Source: Fibrobacter sp. UBA4297
GTDB taxonomy: Bacteria; Fibrobacterota; Fibrobacteria; Fibrobacterales; Fibrobacteraceae
DNA length: 64,000 nt
Assembly (NCBI RefSeq): GCF_002394865.1
Contig: NZ_DGUZ01000019.1
Location: forward strand, 210,514-274,513
Reading direction: 5' to 3'
In this document: one piece after another, positions 8,249 through 16,679 of the stretch
Layout: each line of letters opens with the position of its first letter
Position numbering within the stretch: position 1 is the stretch's first letter
Notes under the pieces: generated by a model
What the model was told of the DNA's origin: nothing
The model's input: the letters and a program-made list of their open reading frames with translations, nothing else
Databases searched by the model: none
Program-made: the position numbers and the translations under genes

Positions 8249-9136
8249 GTGAACGAAAACAAGTACATACACAACGCCCTGCGGCAAATCCACGTCGACA
8301 CGCCCTGCTCGCCCATTTCCGGATTTTCGATTTCCGGCCTTGCGACGTACATACAGATTCCAGAACTGGATTTTTGCATTGACATGGGCGAATGCCCGCT
8401 CTCGGCAATTCCCCTGAACCACGTATTCCTGACTCATGCGCACGGCGACCATGCCCGTTGCCTGATGCGTCACCACAGTTTGCGCAAGATGATGGGCGTG
8501 GAACGCGATAGCGTTTATTACATGCCCGACTGCGTGAGTGAAAATGCAAAGGCTTGGATTAAGGCTGAAGCTTTGTTCGAAGGCGTTGGCGAAGCGAAAT
8601 TCCGCTACCCGGAAATTGAACCCGTTACCGCAGGCGAATTGCAATTTTTGAGATACCGCAAGGATCTCGCGCTCGAAGCGTTCGAAGTCAAGCATTCCAT
8701 CCCGGCGATGGGCGGCACGCTCTACTTTTACAAGAAAAAGCTCAAGGACGAATTCCTCGGGAAAACGCCCGCCGAAATCATCGAACTCCGCAAGAACGGT
8801 GTCGAAATCACGCGTGAAGTTTACGACCCGCTCGTGAGCTTTATGGGCGATTGTCTTGGCGAAAGCTTGCTCGACAACAGCCGCGTTTTCCAGTCGAAGG
8901 TGCTGATTACGGAATGCACATTCCTCGACGACGGCGAAGAAGCAATGAGCAAGAAGAAGGGCCACAGCCACTTGAAAGATATTGTACATGCGCTGAACGA
9001 GCTTGATGATGAAATCAAGTGCGAAAAAATCATCTTGAGTCATTTCTCGATGAAGTATTCCGAAAGGCACATCCGCGAAATGCTTGACAAGTCCATTCCG
9101 GAGAAATTTAAGGAGAGGATCGTAGCGTTTATCTAG
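8249..9136 (+). CDS. MBL-fold metallo-hydrolase, ribonuclease Z-like
   Basis: 295 residues. The metal-binding motif THAHGDHA is intact (H63, H65, D67, H68); further candidate ligands are H147-type in VKHSIPAMGG, D in MGDCLGE and H in ILSHFS near the C-terminus. This order resembles the RNase Z/ElaC branch of the metallo-beta-lactamase superfamily, which processes tRNA 3' ends, but the chain lacks an obvious exosite arm and could hydrolyse another substrate. Start is GTG at 8249; a TGCTAAATT box at 8224-8232 is the likely -10. The next gene, trmB, modifies tRNA, which fits an RNA role but is not proof. Confidence 0.8.
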   Translation: MNENKYIHNALRQIHVDTPCSPISGFSISGLATYIQIPELDFCIDMGECPLSAIPLNHVFLTHAHGDHARCLMRHHSLRKMMGVERDSVYYMPDCVSENAKAWIKAEALFEGVGEAKFRYPEIEPVTAGELQFLRYRKDLALEAFEVKHSIPAMGGTLYFYKKKLKDEFLGKTPAEIIELRKNGVEITREVYDPLVSFMGDCLGESLLDNSRVFQSKVLITECTFLDDGEEAMSKKKGHSHLKDIVHALNELDDEIKCEKIILSHFSMKYSERHIREMLDKSIPEKFKERIVAFI

Positions 9137-9161
9137 ACGAGAGAACGGCGCAAGCGCCTAC

Positions 9162-9265
9162 AGACAACAAATGCATAAGGCGAGAGTCGCAGACATGCTT
9201 GAATGGATATGACCGAGCCTAGCATTTGGGACATAAGCGAAGCAAATGTACAAAGACGAGAGTGT
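9162..9265 (+). repeat. Dispersed repeat, copy 1 (second copy inside truB)
   Basis: About 100 bases between the MBL gene and trmB. From ACAAATGC at about 9167 it matches the reverse complement of 37535-37628 at roughly 85-90% over the first 65 bases (shared core GGATATGACCGAGC, then CAGCATTTGGGAC versus TAGCATTTGGGAC), then more loosely. Not a gene: the open frames through it are short and lack a start context. Confidence 0.85.
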
Positions 9266-9307
9266 GCGAGATGCGCGGGCAGAAAAAAGTTTAATAGGAA
9301 CAAAAAC

Positions 9308-10060
9308 ATGGCAGAAGAAATCAACAACGAAATTTTAGAAGAAGAAAAGGCTCCGAAAGAAGTCGTGATTCCGGAATTTTACCGCGACTTGAGTCAGGAC
9401 CCGCAAATGAAGGCGCTGTGGCATTATGTGTTCCGCACGAATGGCGACCGCAAGCCCATCAAGACGCCGGACGGAAAGCCGCACAAGCTGGACTTCACCT
9501 GGAAAGACATGTTCCCGAACGAAAATGGACACATCGAAGTCGAAATCGGAAGTGGCAAGGGCAACTTCATGACCGACTACGCCGAGAAACATCCGGATTA
9601 CTTTATCATGGGTAGCGAATGGGACTACACGTGGGCAGCCTTTGCGCACGAACGCATGGAAAAACGCGGTATCGTCGCTCAAGGTAACGCGGCCATGTTG
9701 CGCGGTGACGTTTTCTACTTCTTGCGCGATGCGGTGAAGGACAACACGGTCGATGCGTTCCACATGTACTTCCCGGACCCGTGGCCAAAGGAACGCCACC
9801 ACAAGAACCGATTGCTCCGCCCTGACTTTCTCGATGAAGTCGCCCGTTGCTTAAAGCCGGGCAAGCGCATTTTCTACTGGGGTACCGACCACAAGGAATA
9901 CAACGAAATCGCGCTTGAAACATTTGACGCCTATCCGACTTGCAAGGTGCTTGTCCGCAATACGGCTGAGCCCACCGAAGGCATTATGACCGGTTTTGAA
10001 CGCAAGTACAAGAAAGAAGGCAGACCTATTTATAGAAGTATTATAGAGTTTGAAAAATAG
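9308..10060 (+). CDS. trmB: tRNA (guanine-N7-)-methyltransferase
   Basis: 250 residues. Makes m7G46 in tRNA variable loops using S-adenosylmethionine. Visible: a SAM-binding VEIGSGKGNF (about residues 78-87), a conserved GSEWDY-type acidic motif, and the family signature HMYFPDPWPKERHHKNR, followed by RPDFLDEVARCLKPGG-like and the C-terminal TGFERKYKKEGRPIY. Start: ATG 9308 with AGGAAC upstream. The frame is open back to 9203, but that portion is the dispersed repeat and is not conserved-looking protein, so the longer start is rejected. The N-terminal tail (MAEEINNEILEEEK) is an extra acidic extension. Confidence 0.94.
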   Translation: MAEEINNEILEEEKAPKEVVIPEFYRDLSQDPQMKALWHYVFRTNGDRKPIKTPDGKPHKLDFTWKDMFPNENGHIEVEIGSGKGNFMTDYAEKHPDYFIMGSEWDYTWAAFAHERMEKRGIVAQGNAAMLRGDVFYFLRDAVKDNTVDAFHMYFPDPWPKERHHKNRLLRPDFLDEVARCLKPGKRIFYWGTDHKEYNEIALETFDAYPTCKVLVRNTAEPTEGIMTGFERKYKKEGRPIYRSIIEFEK

Positions 10061-10062
10061 GA

Positions 10063-10140
10063 ATTAGTCAATGGTCATTAGTCAGTAGTCAATAGCAGCA
10101 ACTAGCAACTAACAACTAATAACTAATGACTAATAACTAG
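10063..10140. repeat. Intergenic inverted-arm repeat, family A
   Basis: Left arm (10063-10095) holds TTAGTCA, TTAGTCAGTAGTCA; right arm (10101-10140) holds the complement-sense units CTAACAACTAATAAC and CTAATGACTAATAAC. The arms can fold into an imperfect hairpin between trmB and recN. Confidence 0.75.
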
Positions 10141-10148
10141 AAATAATC

Positions 10149-11798
10149 ATGTTAAAGCAACTCACAATAAACAGCTTTACACTCATTGCCGAGGCAAGCG
10201 TCCCGTTCCATGAAGGTTTTACCGCTATCACAGGTGAAACTGGTGCCGGCAAGTCCGTCCTCATGAAAGCGCTCCGCATGGTCTGCGGAGACAAGTCGCA
10301 AGCTTCGATGGTCCGCACTGGCGAAGAAAAAGCGGTCATCGAAGGAACATTCGACATTTCGAACGAACCCGAAGTCAAACAAATTCTTGCAAAGTTAGAA
10401 CTCGATGACGACGATGAACTCATCATCCGCCGCGAGATTCTTGAAAACGGAAAGGGACGCGCCCGCGTGAACGGCTCCGTCGTTAGCCTCTCGGATTTGC
10501 AGGAGCTTGGCGAATCGCTTATCCAAATGCACGGACAGAGCGAACAGCTTTTATTGCGCGACATCCGCACGCATGCAAAAATGCTCGATGAATATGCAGG
10601 CAATAGCGAGTTGTTGATAAACTATTCAAAAAGCTACAACGCCTGGAACAACGTTCTCGCCGAAATTCAAAAGACTGAAGCGCACGCTAAAGATCTAGCG
10701 CAGCAAAAGGACTTTTTGAAATTCCAGTACGATGAACTTTCAAAGGCGTCACTCCGCGATGGCGAAGAAGAAGAGCTTGAAGAAAAAGTCAACGTTGCAA
10801 GCAAGAGCGAAGCGGAACACAACCTGCTAAATGAAATTCAGGGATTGATCGGTTGCGACAACGGCATCTTGGAACAGGTCCAGAACCTTCAGTACAAGTT
10901 GCGCAGCCTTGCGCAAAAGATTCCGCATTACGAAGAAGACTTGAACGCTCTCGTCGAAGTCGCAGACCCGTTCGAAGGAATCTGCAAGGACTTGCAGAGG
11001 CTCCGCCCATCAAAGTCCATGAGCCCTGTTGAAATCGACCGTGCGAATTCTCGAATTGCAACGATTCAAAAGCTCAAGCGCAAGTACCGCACCGATGTTG
11101 CAGGGCTTATCGCGCTCACCGAACAACGTAAGCAGGAACTCGACAGTCTCGAGAATCTCGATGCCGACCTCGACGAACTCAAGCGCAAAGCAGAAGCCCA
11201 CAAGGCAGAGACCTACCGCCTGGCGGCAAGTCTTACCGAGAAGCGTAAAGAAGCGGCACAGCGCTTTGACTCGGCCGTGCAAGAAATCTTGCACAGCCTC
11301 GGTATGCCGAAAGCCAAATTCTTTACAAGCATCACGGAGCAGGACCCGACACCAAACGGCGCCGACCGCATCGAATTCTTGCTCGCCCCGAACCCGGGCG
11401 AAGGCGAAAAGTCGCTGCAAAAGGCAGTCTCCGGCGGTGAACTCAGCCGTGTGCTGCTCGCCATCAAGAGCGTCATGGCAGAACTTGACAAGGTCCCGCT
11501 CCTGATTTTTGACGAAGTGGATTCCGGAATTTCGGGCGAAACAGGCAACAGCATTGGCGATGCACTCCGCAATTTAGGCAAACATCACCAGGTGCTCACC
11601 ATCACCCACTTGCATCAAGTCGCAAGTCGAGCCCAAAATCAGCTCGCCGTGAGCAAAAAAGAAGTGGACGGAAGGACTTTTACGTCCATTATTGACCTCG
11701 ACAAGAACGGTCGTATCGAAGAAATTGCTAGAATGTTAGGTGGGACATCCGAAACAGTCCGCACCCATGCAAAACAGCTGTTGGAGAATAATTTATGA
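10149..11798 (+). CDS. recN: DNA repair protein RecN
   Basis: 549 residues, the usual RecN length. An SMC-like ATPase that organises double-strand break ends for RecA-dependent repair. Walker A GETGAGKS at residues 29-36; a long helical coiled-coil middle (about 150-380, rich in Lys/Glu/Leu/Gln); ABC signature SGGELSRVLLA and Walker B LLIFDEVDSGISGE near residue 455; then ITHLHQVAS. Starts ATG 10149. The last four bases (ATGA) overlap the next gene, so the two are translationally coupled. Confidence 0.95.
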   Translation: MLKQLTINSFTLIAEASVPFHEGFTAITGETGAGKSVLMKALRMVCGDKSQASMVRTGEEKAVIEGTFDISNEPEVKQILAKLELDDDDELIIRREILENGKGRARVNGSVVSLSDLQELGESLIQMHGQSEQLLLRDIRTHAKMLDEYAGNSELLINYSKSYNAWNNVLAEIQKTEAHAKDLAQQKDFLKFQYDELSKASLRDGEEEELEEKVNVASKSEAEHNLLNEIQGLIGCDNGILEQVQNLQYKLRSLAQKIPHYEEDLNALVEVADPFEGICKDLQRLRPSKSMSPVEIDRANSRIATIQKLKRKYRTDVAGLIALTEQRKQELDSLENLDADLDELKRKAEAHKAETYRLAASLTEKRKEAAQRFDSAVQEILHSLGMPKAKFFTSITEQDPTPNGADRIEFLLAPNPGEGEKSLQKAVSGGELSRVLLAIKSVMAELDKVPLLIFDEVDSGISGETGNSIGDALRNLGKHHQVLTITHLHQVASRAQNQLAVSKKEVDGRTFTSIIDLDKNGRIEEIARMLGGTSETVRTHAKQLLENNL

Positions 11799-12955
11799 CA
11801 GAACCAGAAAAAACTTCTGATGTTCGTTTAAGGTCACGCATTTGGAGCATCATGCGTGCTCTCATCTTTGTCTGTGTCATAATCTTCATCTGGAAAGACT
11901 GGACCACGATGGCGTGCTCCTTTGTAGGCATAGCACTTATCATGGGATGGGTCAACTTGTTCCAGCTCAAGAGCCAGGAAATTGAAAAGCCCTATTACCG
12001 ACTTTGGCTCAACACCATCGACGGATTTTTGCAGTTCATCGTGATGGCAAGCATTTTCTTCCGCGACTTGATCCAGAACGAAAGTGCCGAGAAGATTCTT
12101 GGCGTCGGTTGCGCCGTCTTGCTTGGACGACTGATAGCCCACACGCTATTTTCGCTCGGCGTTCTCCGCGAAGGCAAACAACTCCCCCGCAAGCGCCGTT
12201 GGAGCAAACTTGCAAATCTTTCTGTCACAATTACGATGGGCGTATACTTGCTGAACTTGGAAAATTACCAACAAATTATGATGGTCATTTCCATTTTGCT
12301 CATAGCCGCATCCACTGCAGCATACGCGTACTGGTACTACCGCGACCCCGCACACCGCAAGCCGCTTTCGATTGCAAGCCAGCTCACCATGAGCCGCATT
12401 GTGCTCACGCCGTTTTTCCTTTGGGTGTTCTTCTACGATAACGATCTGGATTACAGCAACAACAACATCGTCTTTAAAGTGCTTTCGCTCGTGATGGTGC
12501 TCGGCTTCATGCTCACGGACTTCTTGGACGGCAAGCTCGCCCGCGCGATGGGCGAAGTCAGCACGCTCGGCAAATACCTTGACCCGTTCAGCGACAAGAT
12601 TTCGAACATGACGATTTTCATGTGCTTTATCGCTACAGGCTATGCGCCCGTGTGGATGGTCGCTTTGATTTACTTCCGCGAATCTAGTGTGGAAACGCTC
12701 AGAACGCTCGCCGCAAGTGAAGGCCTCGTGATGCCCGCACGTCGTAGTGGCAAGTGGAAAACCGCATTGCAAGGCATCGGCATTGTCGCGATTCTTCTTG
12801 GCGCTATCGATCCGGTCCGCGCATTGATTCCAGGATTTGAAAGCATTTGGCACCAGTTCCCGATTGTCGTGATGGGCATCATCACCACCATTACAATCAT
12901 CAGTGGAATTGATTATTTCTATGCAAGCAAGCACATTTTGAAAAAATTCGTCTAG
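11795..12955 (+). CDS. CDP-alcohol phosphatidyltransferase with extra N-terminal membrane domain
   Basis: 386 residues. Residues about 190-380 form the CDP-OH-P transferase fold with the complete motif D-G-x2-A-R-x8-G-x3-D-x3-D (DGKLARAMG ... GKYLDPFSD, D245-D267), as in PgsA; the likely reaction is CDP-diacylglycerol plus glycerol-3-phosphate to phosphatidylglycerophosphate in the inner membrane. Residues 1-185 add about five further membrane helices (for example LIFVCVIIFIW, CSFVGIALIMGW) not found in ordinary 180-200 residue PgsA. Overlaps recN by ATGA. PgsA is the best guess, but another alcohol acceptor cannot be excluded. Confidence 0.82.
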   Translation: MTEPEKTSDVRLRSRIWSIMRALIFVCVIIFIWKDWTTMACSFVGIALIMGWVNLFQLKSQEIEKPYYRLWLNTIDGFLQFIVMASIFFRDLIQNESAEKILGVGCAVLLGRLIAHTLFSLGVLREGKQLPRKRRWSKLANLSVTITMGVYLLNLENYQQIMMVISILLIAASTAAYAYWYYRDPAHRKPLSIASQLTMSRIVLTPFFLWVFFYDNDLDYSNNNIVFKVLSLVMVLGFMLTDFLDGKLARAMGEVSTLGKYLDPFSDKISNMTIFMCFIATGYAPVWMVALIYFRESSVETLRTLAASEGLVMPARRSGKWKTALQGIGIVAILLGAIDPVRALIPGFESIWHQFPIVVMGIITTITIISGIDYFYASKHILKKFV

Positions 12956-13018
12956 TGCGAATTCGCTCACAAACTGCGAAAAAAGTATAAAAAAAGCTTA
13001 CTATAGAAAATACTCTGC

Positions 13019-13046
13019 TTTTCACTCTTGCCAAATCCATTATAAT
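13019..13046 (+). promoter_or_regulatory. Promoter of the initiator tRNA gene
   Basis: TTTTCA, 16 bases, TATAAT (13041-13046); predicted start about 13053, giving an 18-base 5' leader before the tRNA. Confidence 0.55.
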
Positions 13047-13070
13047 TTTCTATATATGGGACAACCTCGA

Positions 13071-13144
<74 letters not shown>

Positions 13145-13148
13145 CTAA

Positions 13149-13180
13149 AAAGACGCAGATTTCAATCTGCGTCTTTTTTG
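13149..13180 (+). terminator. Rho-independent terminator of the tRNA
   Basis: AAGACGCAGAT / ATCTGCGTCTT perfect 11-bp stem with a short loop, then T-run. Confidence 0.9.
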
Positions 13181-13236
13181 TTTTGTCATTAACAATTAGA
13201 TTTTAGATCACATAATAGATATTCTCTAGTAACTAG

Positions 13237-13309
13237 TAACTTAAAACTAGTAACTCCAAACCCTTTTCCTGCATTATCTAAGTTCTAAGCTCTAAGTTCT
13301 ACCAACTAA
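13237..13309. repeat. Intergenic repeats, families A and B side by side
   Basis: Bases 13237-13256 carry CTAGTAACTAGTAACTT units (family A sense); 13277-13309 carry TCTAAGTTCTAAGCTCTAAG units (family B). They fill most of the gap between the tRNA terminator and mqnE; I see nothing else there, and no Shine-Dalgarno for mqnE. Confidence 0.65.
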
Positions 13310-13327
13310 AATAAATATATTTACAGC

Positions 13328-14368
13328 ATGTCTCGCATTTCAGAACAAGAAGCTCTCGATTTATTTATGAACGCACCGCTCGATGAACTTTGCGCACGCG
13401 CCAATGCTGAAAAAGAAGCGCGCCACGGCAAGTCCGTTTACTGGGTGAACAACCGCCAAATCAACTACACGAACGTGTGCGTGCTGCACTGCAAATTCTG
13501 CGCCTTCAGCCGCATCAAAAAAGATAGCCCGACGGCTTACGACTGGAATTACGAAACCATCCGTGACAAGGCCGCCGAAGCGATTAGCAAAGGCGCCCGC
13601 GAATTGCACATTGTTGGCGGGCTCCATCCCGACCATCCGTTCGATTACTACATCGAGATGTTGCGCAAGCTCCGCAAGGAATTTCCATCCGCAAACTTGA
13701 AAGCTTTTACCGCCGTTGAAATTTGCCACTTCGCCAAAATTTCTGGCCAGACGCCCGAACAGATCATGGCAACGCTCAAGGACGCAGGCCTTGACGCCCT
13801 CCCCGGTGGCGGCGCCGAAATTTTAGTACAAAGTGTACGCGACAAGATTTGTCCGGGCAAAGAAACCGGCGAAGAATGGCTTGACGTCCATCGCGCCGCC
13901 CACAAGCTCGGCATTCCGACGAATGCGACCATGCTCTTTGGGCACATCGAAAAAATTGAAGACCGCATCGCGCACATGAAGATGCTCCGTGACTTGCAAG
14001 ACGAAGCGCCGGGATTCTTCGCATTCATCCCGCTCGTGTACCACCCGGAACACAACGCGCTCCACCAGATTGTCCCGAACATCACAAGCGAAGAAGACAT
14101 CCTCCGCACGGTCGCTGTTTCTCGTTTGTTCTTGGACAACTTCCCGCACATCAAGGCTTACTGGATCCAGATGGGCATCGAGACTGCCATGAAGGCACTC
14201 CACGCCGGCGCATCGGATTTGGACGGTACGATTATCGAAGAGAAAATCACGCATGCTGCTGGCGCCACGGTCCCCGTGGGCATGAGCCCAGAACGCATGC
14301 AAGATCTCATCAAAAAAGAAGGCCTCGTTCCGGTGGAACGAGACGCCTTGTACGAAAGATTTTCTTAA
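13328..14368 (+). CDS. mqnE: Aminodeoxyfutalosine synthase (radical SAM)
   Basis: 346 residues. Joins a chorismate-derived 3-[(1-carboxyvinyl)oxy]benzoate to SAM, the second committed step of the futalosine route to menaquinone. The 4Fe-4S motif CVLHCKFC (C51, C55, C58) is intact, preceded by the family block VNNRQINYTNVC and followed by ELHIVGGLHPD, CHFAKISGQTPE and GGGAEI. MqnE is preferred over the related MqnC because of the HIVGGLHPDHPFDYY and KAFTAVEICHFAKI blocks. No other mqn genes lie in the window. Start ATG 13328 lacks a clear Shine-Dalgarno. Confidence 0.92.
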   Translation: MSRISEQEALDLFMNAPLDELCARANAEKEARHGKSVYWVNNRQINYTNVCVLHCKFCAFSRIKKDSPTAYDWNYETIRDKAAEAISKGARELHIVGGLHPDHPFDYYIEMLRKLRKEFPSANLKAFTAVEICHFAKISGQTPEQIMATLKDAGLDALPGGGAEILVQSVRDKICPGKETGEEWLDVHRAAHKLGIPTNATMLFGHIEKIEDRIAHMKMLRDLQDEAPGFFAFIPLVYHPEHNALHQIVPNITSEEDILRTVAVSRLFLDNFPHIKAYWIQMGIETAMKALHAGASDLDGTIIEEKITHAAGATVPVGMSPERMQDLIKKEGLVPVERDALYERFS

Positions 14369-14372
14369 GAGA

Positions 14373-14400
14373 GCGCACACTCGATAAGTGCGCCGTTCTT
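14373..14400. terminator. Terminator-like hairpin between convergent mqnE and rfbD
   Basis: GCGCAC / GTGCGC stem with a 9-base loop, followed by GTTCTT; the T-run is short. Confidence 0.5.
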
Positions 14401-15319
14401 ACGCGAGCACGCCAATTTCCTTGAGGTAGCGGCCCAGCGCATCTTGCCATGTGGAGAGCGGCTTAAAACCAGCTTCCACGAGTTTGCTCTTGTCCAAACG
14501 GCTATTGAACGGACGGGCGGCCTTCGAGAGTCCGTATTCCGCAGTCGTCACTGGCAACACCTTTGTCGGGAGCCCAGCCTGCTTATAGATTTCCTTCGTG
14601 AAATCGTACCAGCTGATGAATCCGCCTTCGTTCGTAGCGTGATAGTAGCCGTACTTGTCCGTTTCAATCATATCGACAAGGAGGCGGCTCAAATCGAGCG
14701 TGTAAGTCGGCGTACCAATTTGATCGTAAACGACGCGGACGGTATCGTGCGTTTCGCCCACCTTGAGCATCGTCTTGATGAAGTTTTTGCCATTGAGACC
14801 GAACACCCAGGCAATTCGAACAATGAAATACTTTTCAAGCATTCCACTCACAGCAAGCTCGCCCTTGAGTTTGGATTCGCCATAAACGTTGAGCGGTTCG
14901 TAATCCTTGCAATCCGGTTTCCACGGAGAAGTGCCACGACCATTAAACACGTAGTCCGTGCTGATGTAAACCATCTTTGCATCGATTTCTTTTGCAACGC
15001 GGGCAATGTTTTCCGTGCCTTCGGCGTTAATCGCAAAGACCTTTGCCTTCTTGTCTTCGTCTTCGGCAAGGTCCACTGCAGTCCAGGCAGCGCAATGCAC
15101 AATCACATCCGGCTTCACGTTCTTGATGGTTTCTGCAACCGCAGCTGCATTCGTAATATCCATCGGAACATAAGGCATCGTGGTCACAGCGCTTCCATCA
15201 GCCACGCCGGAATAAGCCGGAGCGATATCACTACCGACACCTTCGTAGCCACGCTTTGCAAGTTCATTCATCACATCGTGACCCAGCTGGCCACCGACAC
15301 CAGTTACCAAAACTTTCAT
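14399..15319 (-). CDS. rfbD: dTDP-4-dehydrorhamnose reductase (RmlD/RfbD)
   Basis: 306 residues, extended SDR. Reduces dTDP-4-keto-L-rhamnose to dTDP-L-rhamnose for surface polysaccharide. Seen: nucleotide-binding TGVGGQLG at residues 6-13, DPDVIVHCAAWTAVD-like block (KPDVIVHCAAWTAVD), STDYVFNG, catalytic YGESKLKGE, and WVFGLNGKNFIKTML. Start ATG 15319 has AGAGG about 7 bases upstream and an extended -10 TGCTATATT (minus strand, 15338-15346). No other rml genes are adjacent. Confidence 0.92.
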   Translation of the reverse strand: MKVLVTGVGGQLGHDVMNELAKRGYEGVGSDIAPAYSGVADGSAVTTMPYVPMDITNAAAVAETIKNVKPDVIVHCAAWTAVDLAEDEDKKAKVFAINAEGTENIARVAKEIDAKMVYISTDYVFNGRGTSPWKPDCKDYEPLNVYGESKLKGELAVSGMLEKYFIVRIAWVFGLNGKNFIKTMLKVGETHDTVRVVYDQIGTPTYTLDLSRLLVDMIETDKYGYYHATNEGGFISWYDFTKEIYKQAGLPTKVLPVTTAEYGLSKAARPFNSRLDKSKLVEAGFKPLSTWQDALGRYLKEIGVLA

Positions 15320-15477
15320 AATAAAACCTCTTGTCGGAATATAGCAAATAACAATGATTAGTTACTAGTTACTACGGTCGACCCCTACGTCATTCCGTTA
15401 CGTCAGAGCGCCATGACACAGAGAGTCTGTCAGCCAAGACGTTTTTTTCAATTTGCAAATTTCTATCTTTGGCCTCG

Positions 15478-16266
15478 ATGTTTGAAGCGTTAAATTTTCA
15501 CTTTTCGGCATACGACTGGCTGCTCGTCTTTATGGTTACCGCCCTCGGTACCCTGAGTGCCTACCTCAAGGACCCGCAACTCAAAGCGGTCACTGCAACA
15601 ATCCCCATCCCCTGCGGTTTTGCCTACATCGCCGTCGGCCTCCCGATGGGCACCGAAAATGCAGTCTCGGGCTTCATGTGCATGTTGTACGTACACATTG
15701 TACGCATTCTCCACTACAAAGTAAAAGTTCCAATTGTACCGTCGATTATTGCCGGGCTCGCGTTTTTCGTTGCACTCGGAACATTTTTGCATTCGCGCAT
15801 CCCTGAAGGCGAAACGTACTTTATCGGTGCCTGCATTTTTGACTTTGTCATCGGCGTGATTTTCTTCCAAAAGCAAAAGTACAAAGCCGGCGTACGCTAC
15901 AAGACTCCGCTTCCCGTTTACATCAAGGCGCCCGCCATTGCAGGCGTCGTTTCTGGGCTCATGTTCATCAAGCACTTGATGGGCGGTTTTTGCACCAGCT
16001 TCCCGATGATGAATTCCATCGTAAGCTACGAAAGCCGTTACTCGCTCGGCGACCAATGCAGACAGCTCCCGCTCTTCCTCATCGCAGGGCCATTCATGTT
16101 CGCAACCATGCGCTACATAGAAATCGGTTTCGGACTCAACCACTGGATTGTGCTCCTCATCGGTTACATCGTTTTCGCCTTCATTTACTGGCCGCTCAAC
16201 AAAGAGCTCAAGCGCCGCAACGAAATCAATTACAATTCCGACAAGCCCGCCGAATCAAAAACATAA
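15478..16266 (+). CDS. Polytopic inner-membrane protein, function unknown
   Basis: 262 residues with about seven hydrophobic helices (WLLVFMVTALGTLSAYL, CGFAYIAVGLPMG, IIAGLAFFVALGTFL, ACIFDFVIGVIFF, APAIAGVVSGLMFI, FLIAGPFMFATMRYI, WIVLLIGYIVFAFIYWP) and a charged Lys/Arg-rich tail. I do not recognise the family. Start: ATG 15478 preferred over TTG 15469, because TATCTT at 15464-15469 looks like the -10 box and overlaps the TTG. Upstream, 15408-15447 holds a small hairpin ending in seven T whose role is unclear. Single gene. Confidence 0.7.
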   Translation: MFEALNFHFSAYDWLLVFMVTALGTLSAYLKDPQLKAVTATIPIPCGFAYIAVGLPMGTENAVSGFMCMLYVHIVRILHYKVKVPIVPSIIAGLAFFVALGTFLHSRIPEGETYFIGACIFDFVIGVIFFQKQKYKAGVRYKTPLPVYIKAPAIAGVVSGLMFIKHLMGGFCTSFPMMNSIVSYESRYSLGDQCRQLPLFLIAGPFMFATMRYIEIGFGLNHWIVLLIGYIVFAFIYWPLNKELKRRNEINYNSDKPAESKT

Positions 16267-16311
16267 AAAAACACGTTTTTTTGCGTTAAACGCCCCCTCA
16301 AAAACAGCCCT

Positions 16312-16520
16312 ATGCATATAAATCTTCTTTTTTTCAGGTTTTATATGCATTTTTCCACAATTCTAGTACAAATTAACCATACAATTATCCAAACAGGTAG
16401 TTTTCCATGCATATAAAAACTCCCCAAAAAGCCTTTTTATATGCACCATGCACCACAGCAAGTAATTAATTTATTCATAAAACACATATAAAAAGCATCA
16501 TTTTGACCTTTTTATATGCA
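16312..16520. repeat. Three successive long inverted repeats with a shared arm (TGCATATAAAAA)
   Basis: Within a 413-base gap (16267-16679). Repeat 1: arms 16312-16322 and 16340-16350 (11 bp, ATGCATATAAA). Repeat 2: 16408-16419 and 16434-16445 (12 bp, TGCATATAAAAA). Repeat 3: 16485-16495 and 16508-16518 (11 bp, CATATAAAAAG). Centres are about 95 and 75 bases apart; the loops are unrelated. Just after repeat 3 the unit TTTTTAAGCGC occurs twice in tandem (16530-16551). The rest of the gap holds only the promoter at 16621. Confidence 0.85.
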
Positions 16521-16620
16521 CGTCCCGCCTTTTTAAGCGCTTTTTAAGCGCTTTTTCAAACGCATATTCACCCCAAATCATCCAAAAGCAGCTTTTTAAA
16601 GGTTTTTAGAAAAAATTTAC

Positions 16621-16649
16621 TTGAAGAAACCCCTCAACATAAATAGATT
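16621..16649 (+). promoter_or_regulatory. Promoter of the histidine-phosphatase lipoprotein gene
   Basis: TTGAAG, 17 bases, TAGATT (16644-16649); predicted start about 16656, then AAGGA ahead of the ATG at 16680. Confidence 0.6.
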
Positions 16650-16679
16650 TAGAGGGATAAAAACAAGGAATTTCACACA

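Noticed and set aside
9203..9307. Upstream in-frame extension of trmB
   Set aside because: It lies inside a dispersed repeat; the ATG at 9308 has a ribosome site and begins a plausible N-terminus.
15378..15447. Possible terminator or attenuator before the membrane protein at 15478
   Set aside because: The hairpin is weak and lies upstream of the likely -10 box, so it would not be in the mRNA; probably a degenerate repeat.
16312..16520. Possible CRISPR array
   Set aside because: Repeats are inverted pairs with unequal spacing, no repeat-spacer regularity and no cas genes.
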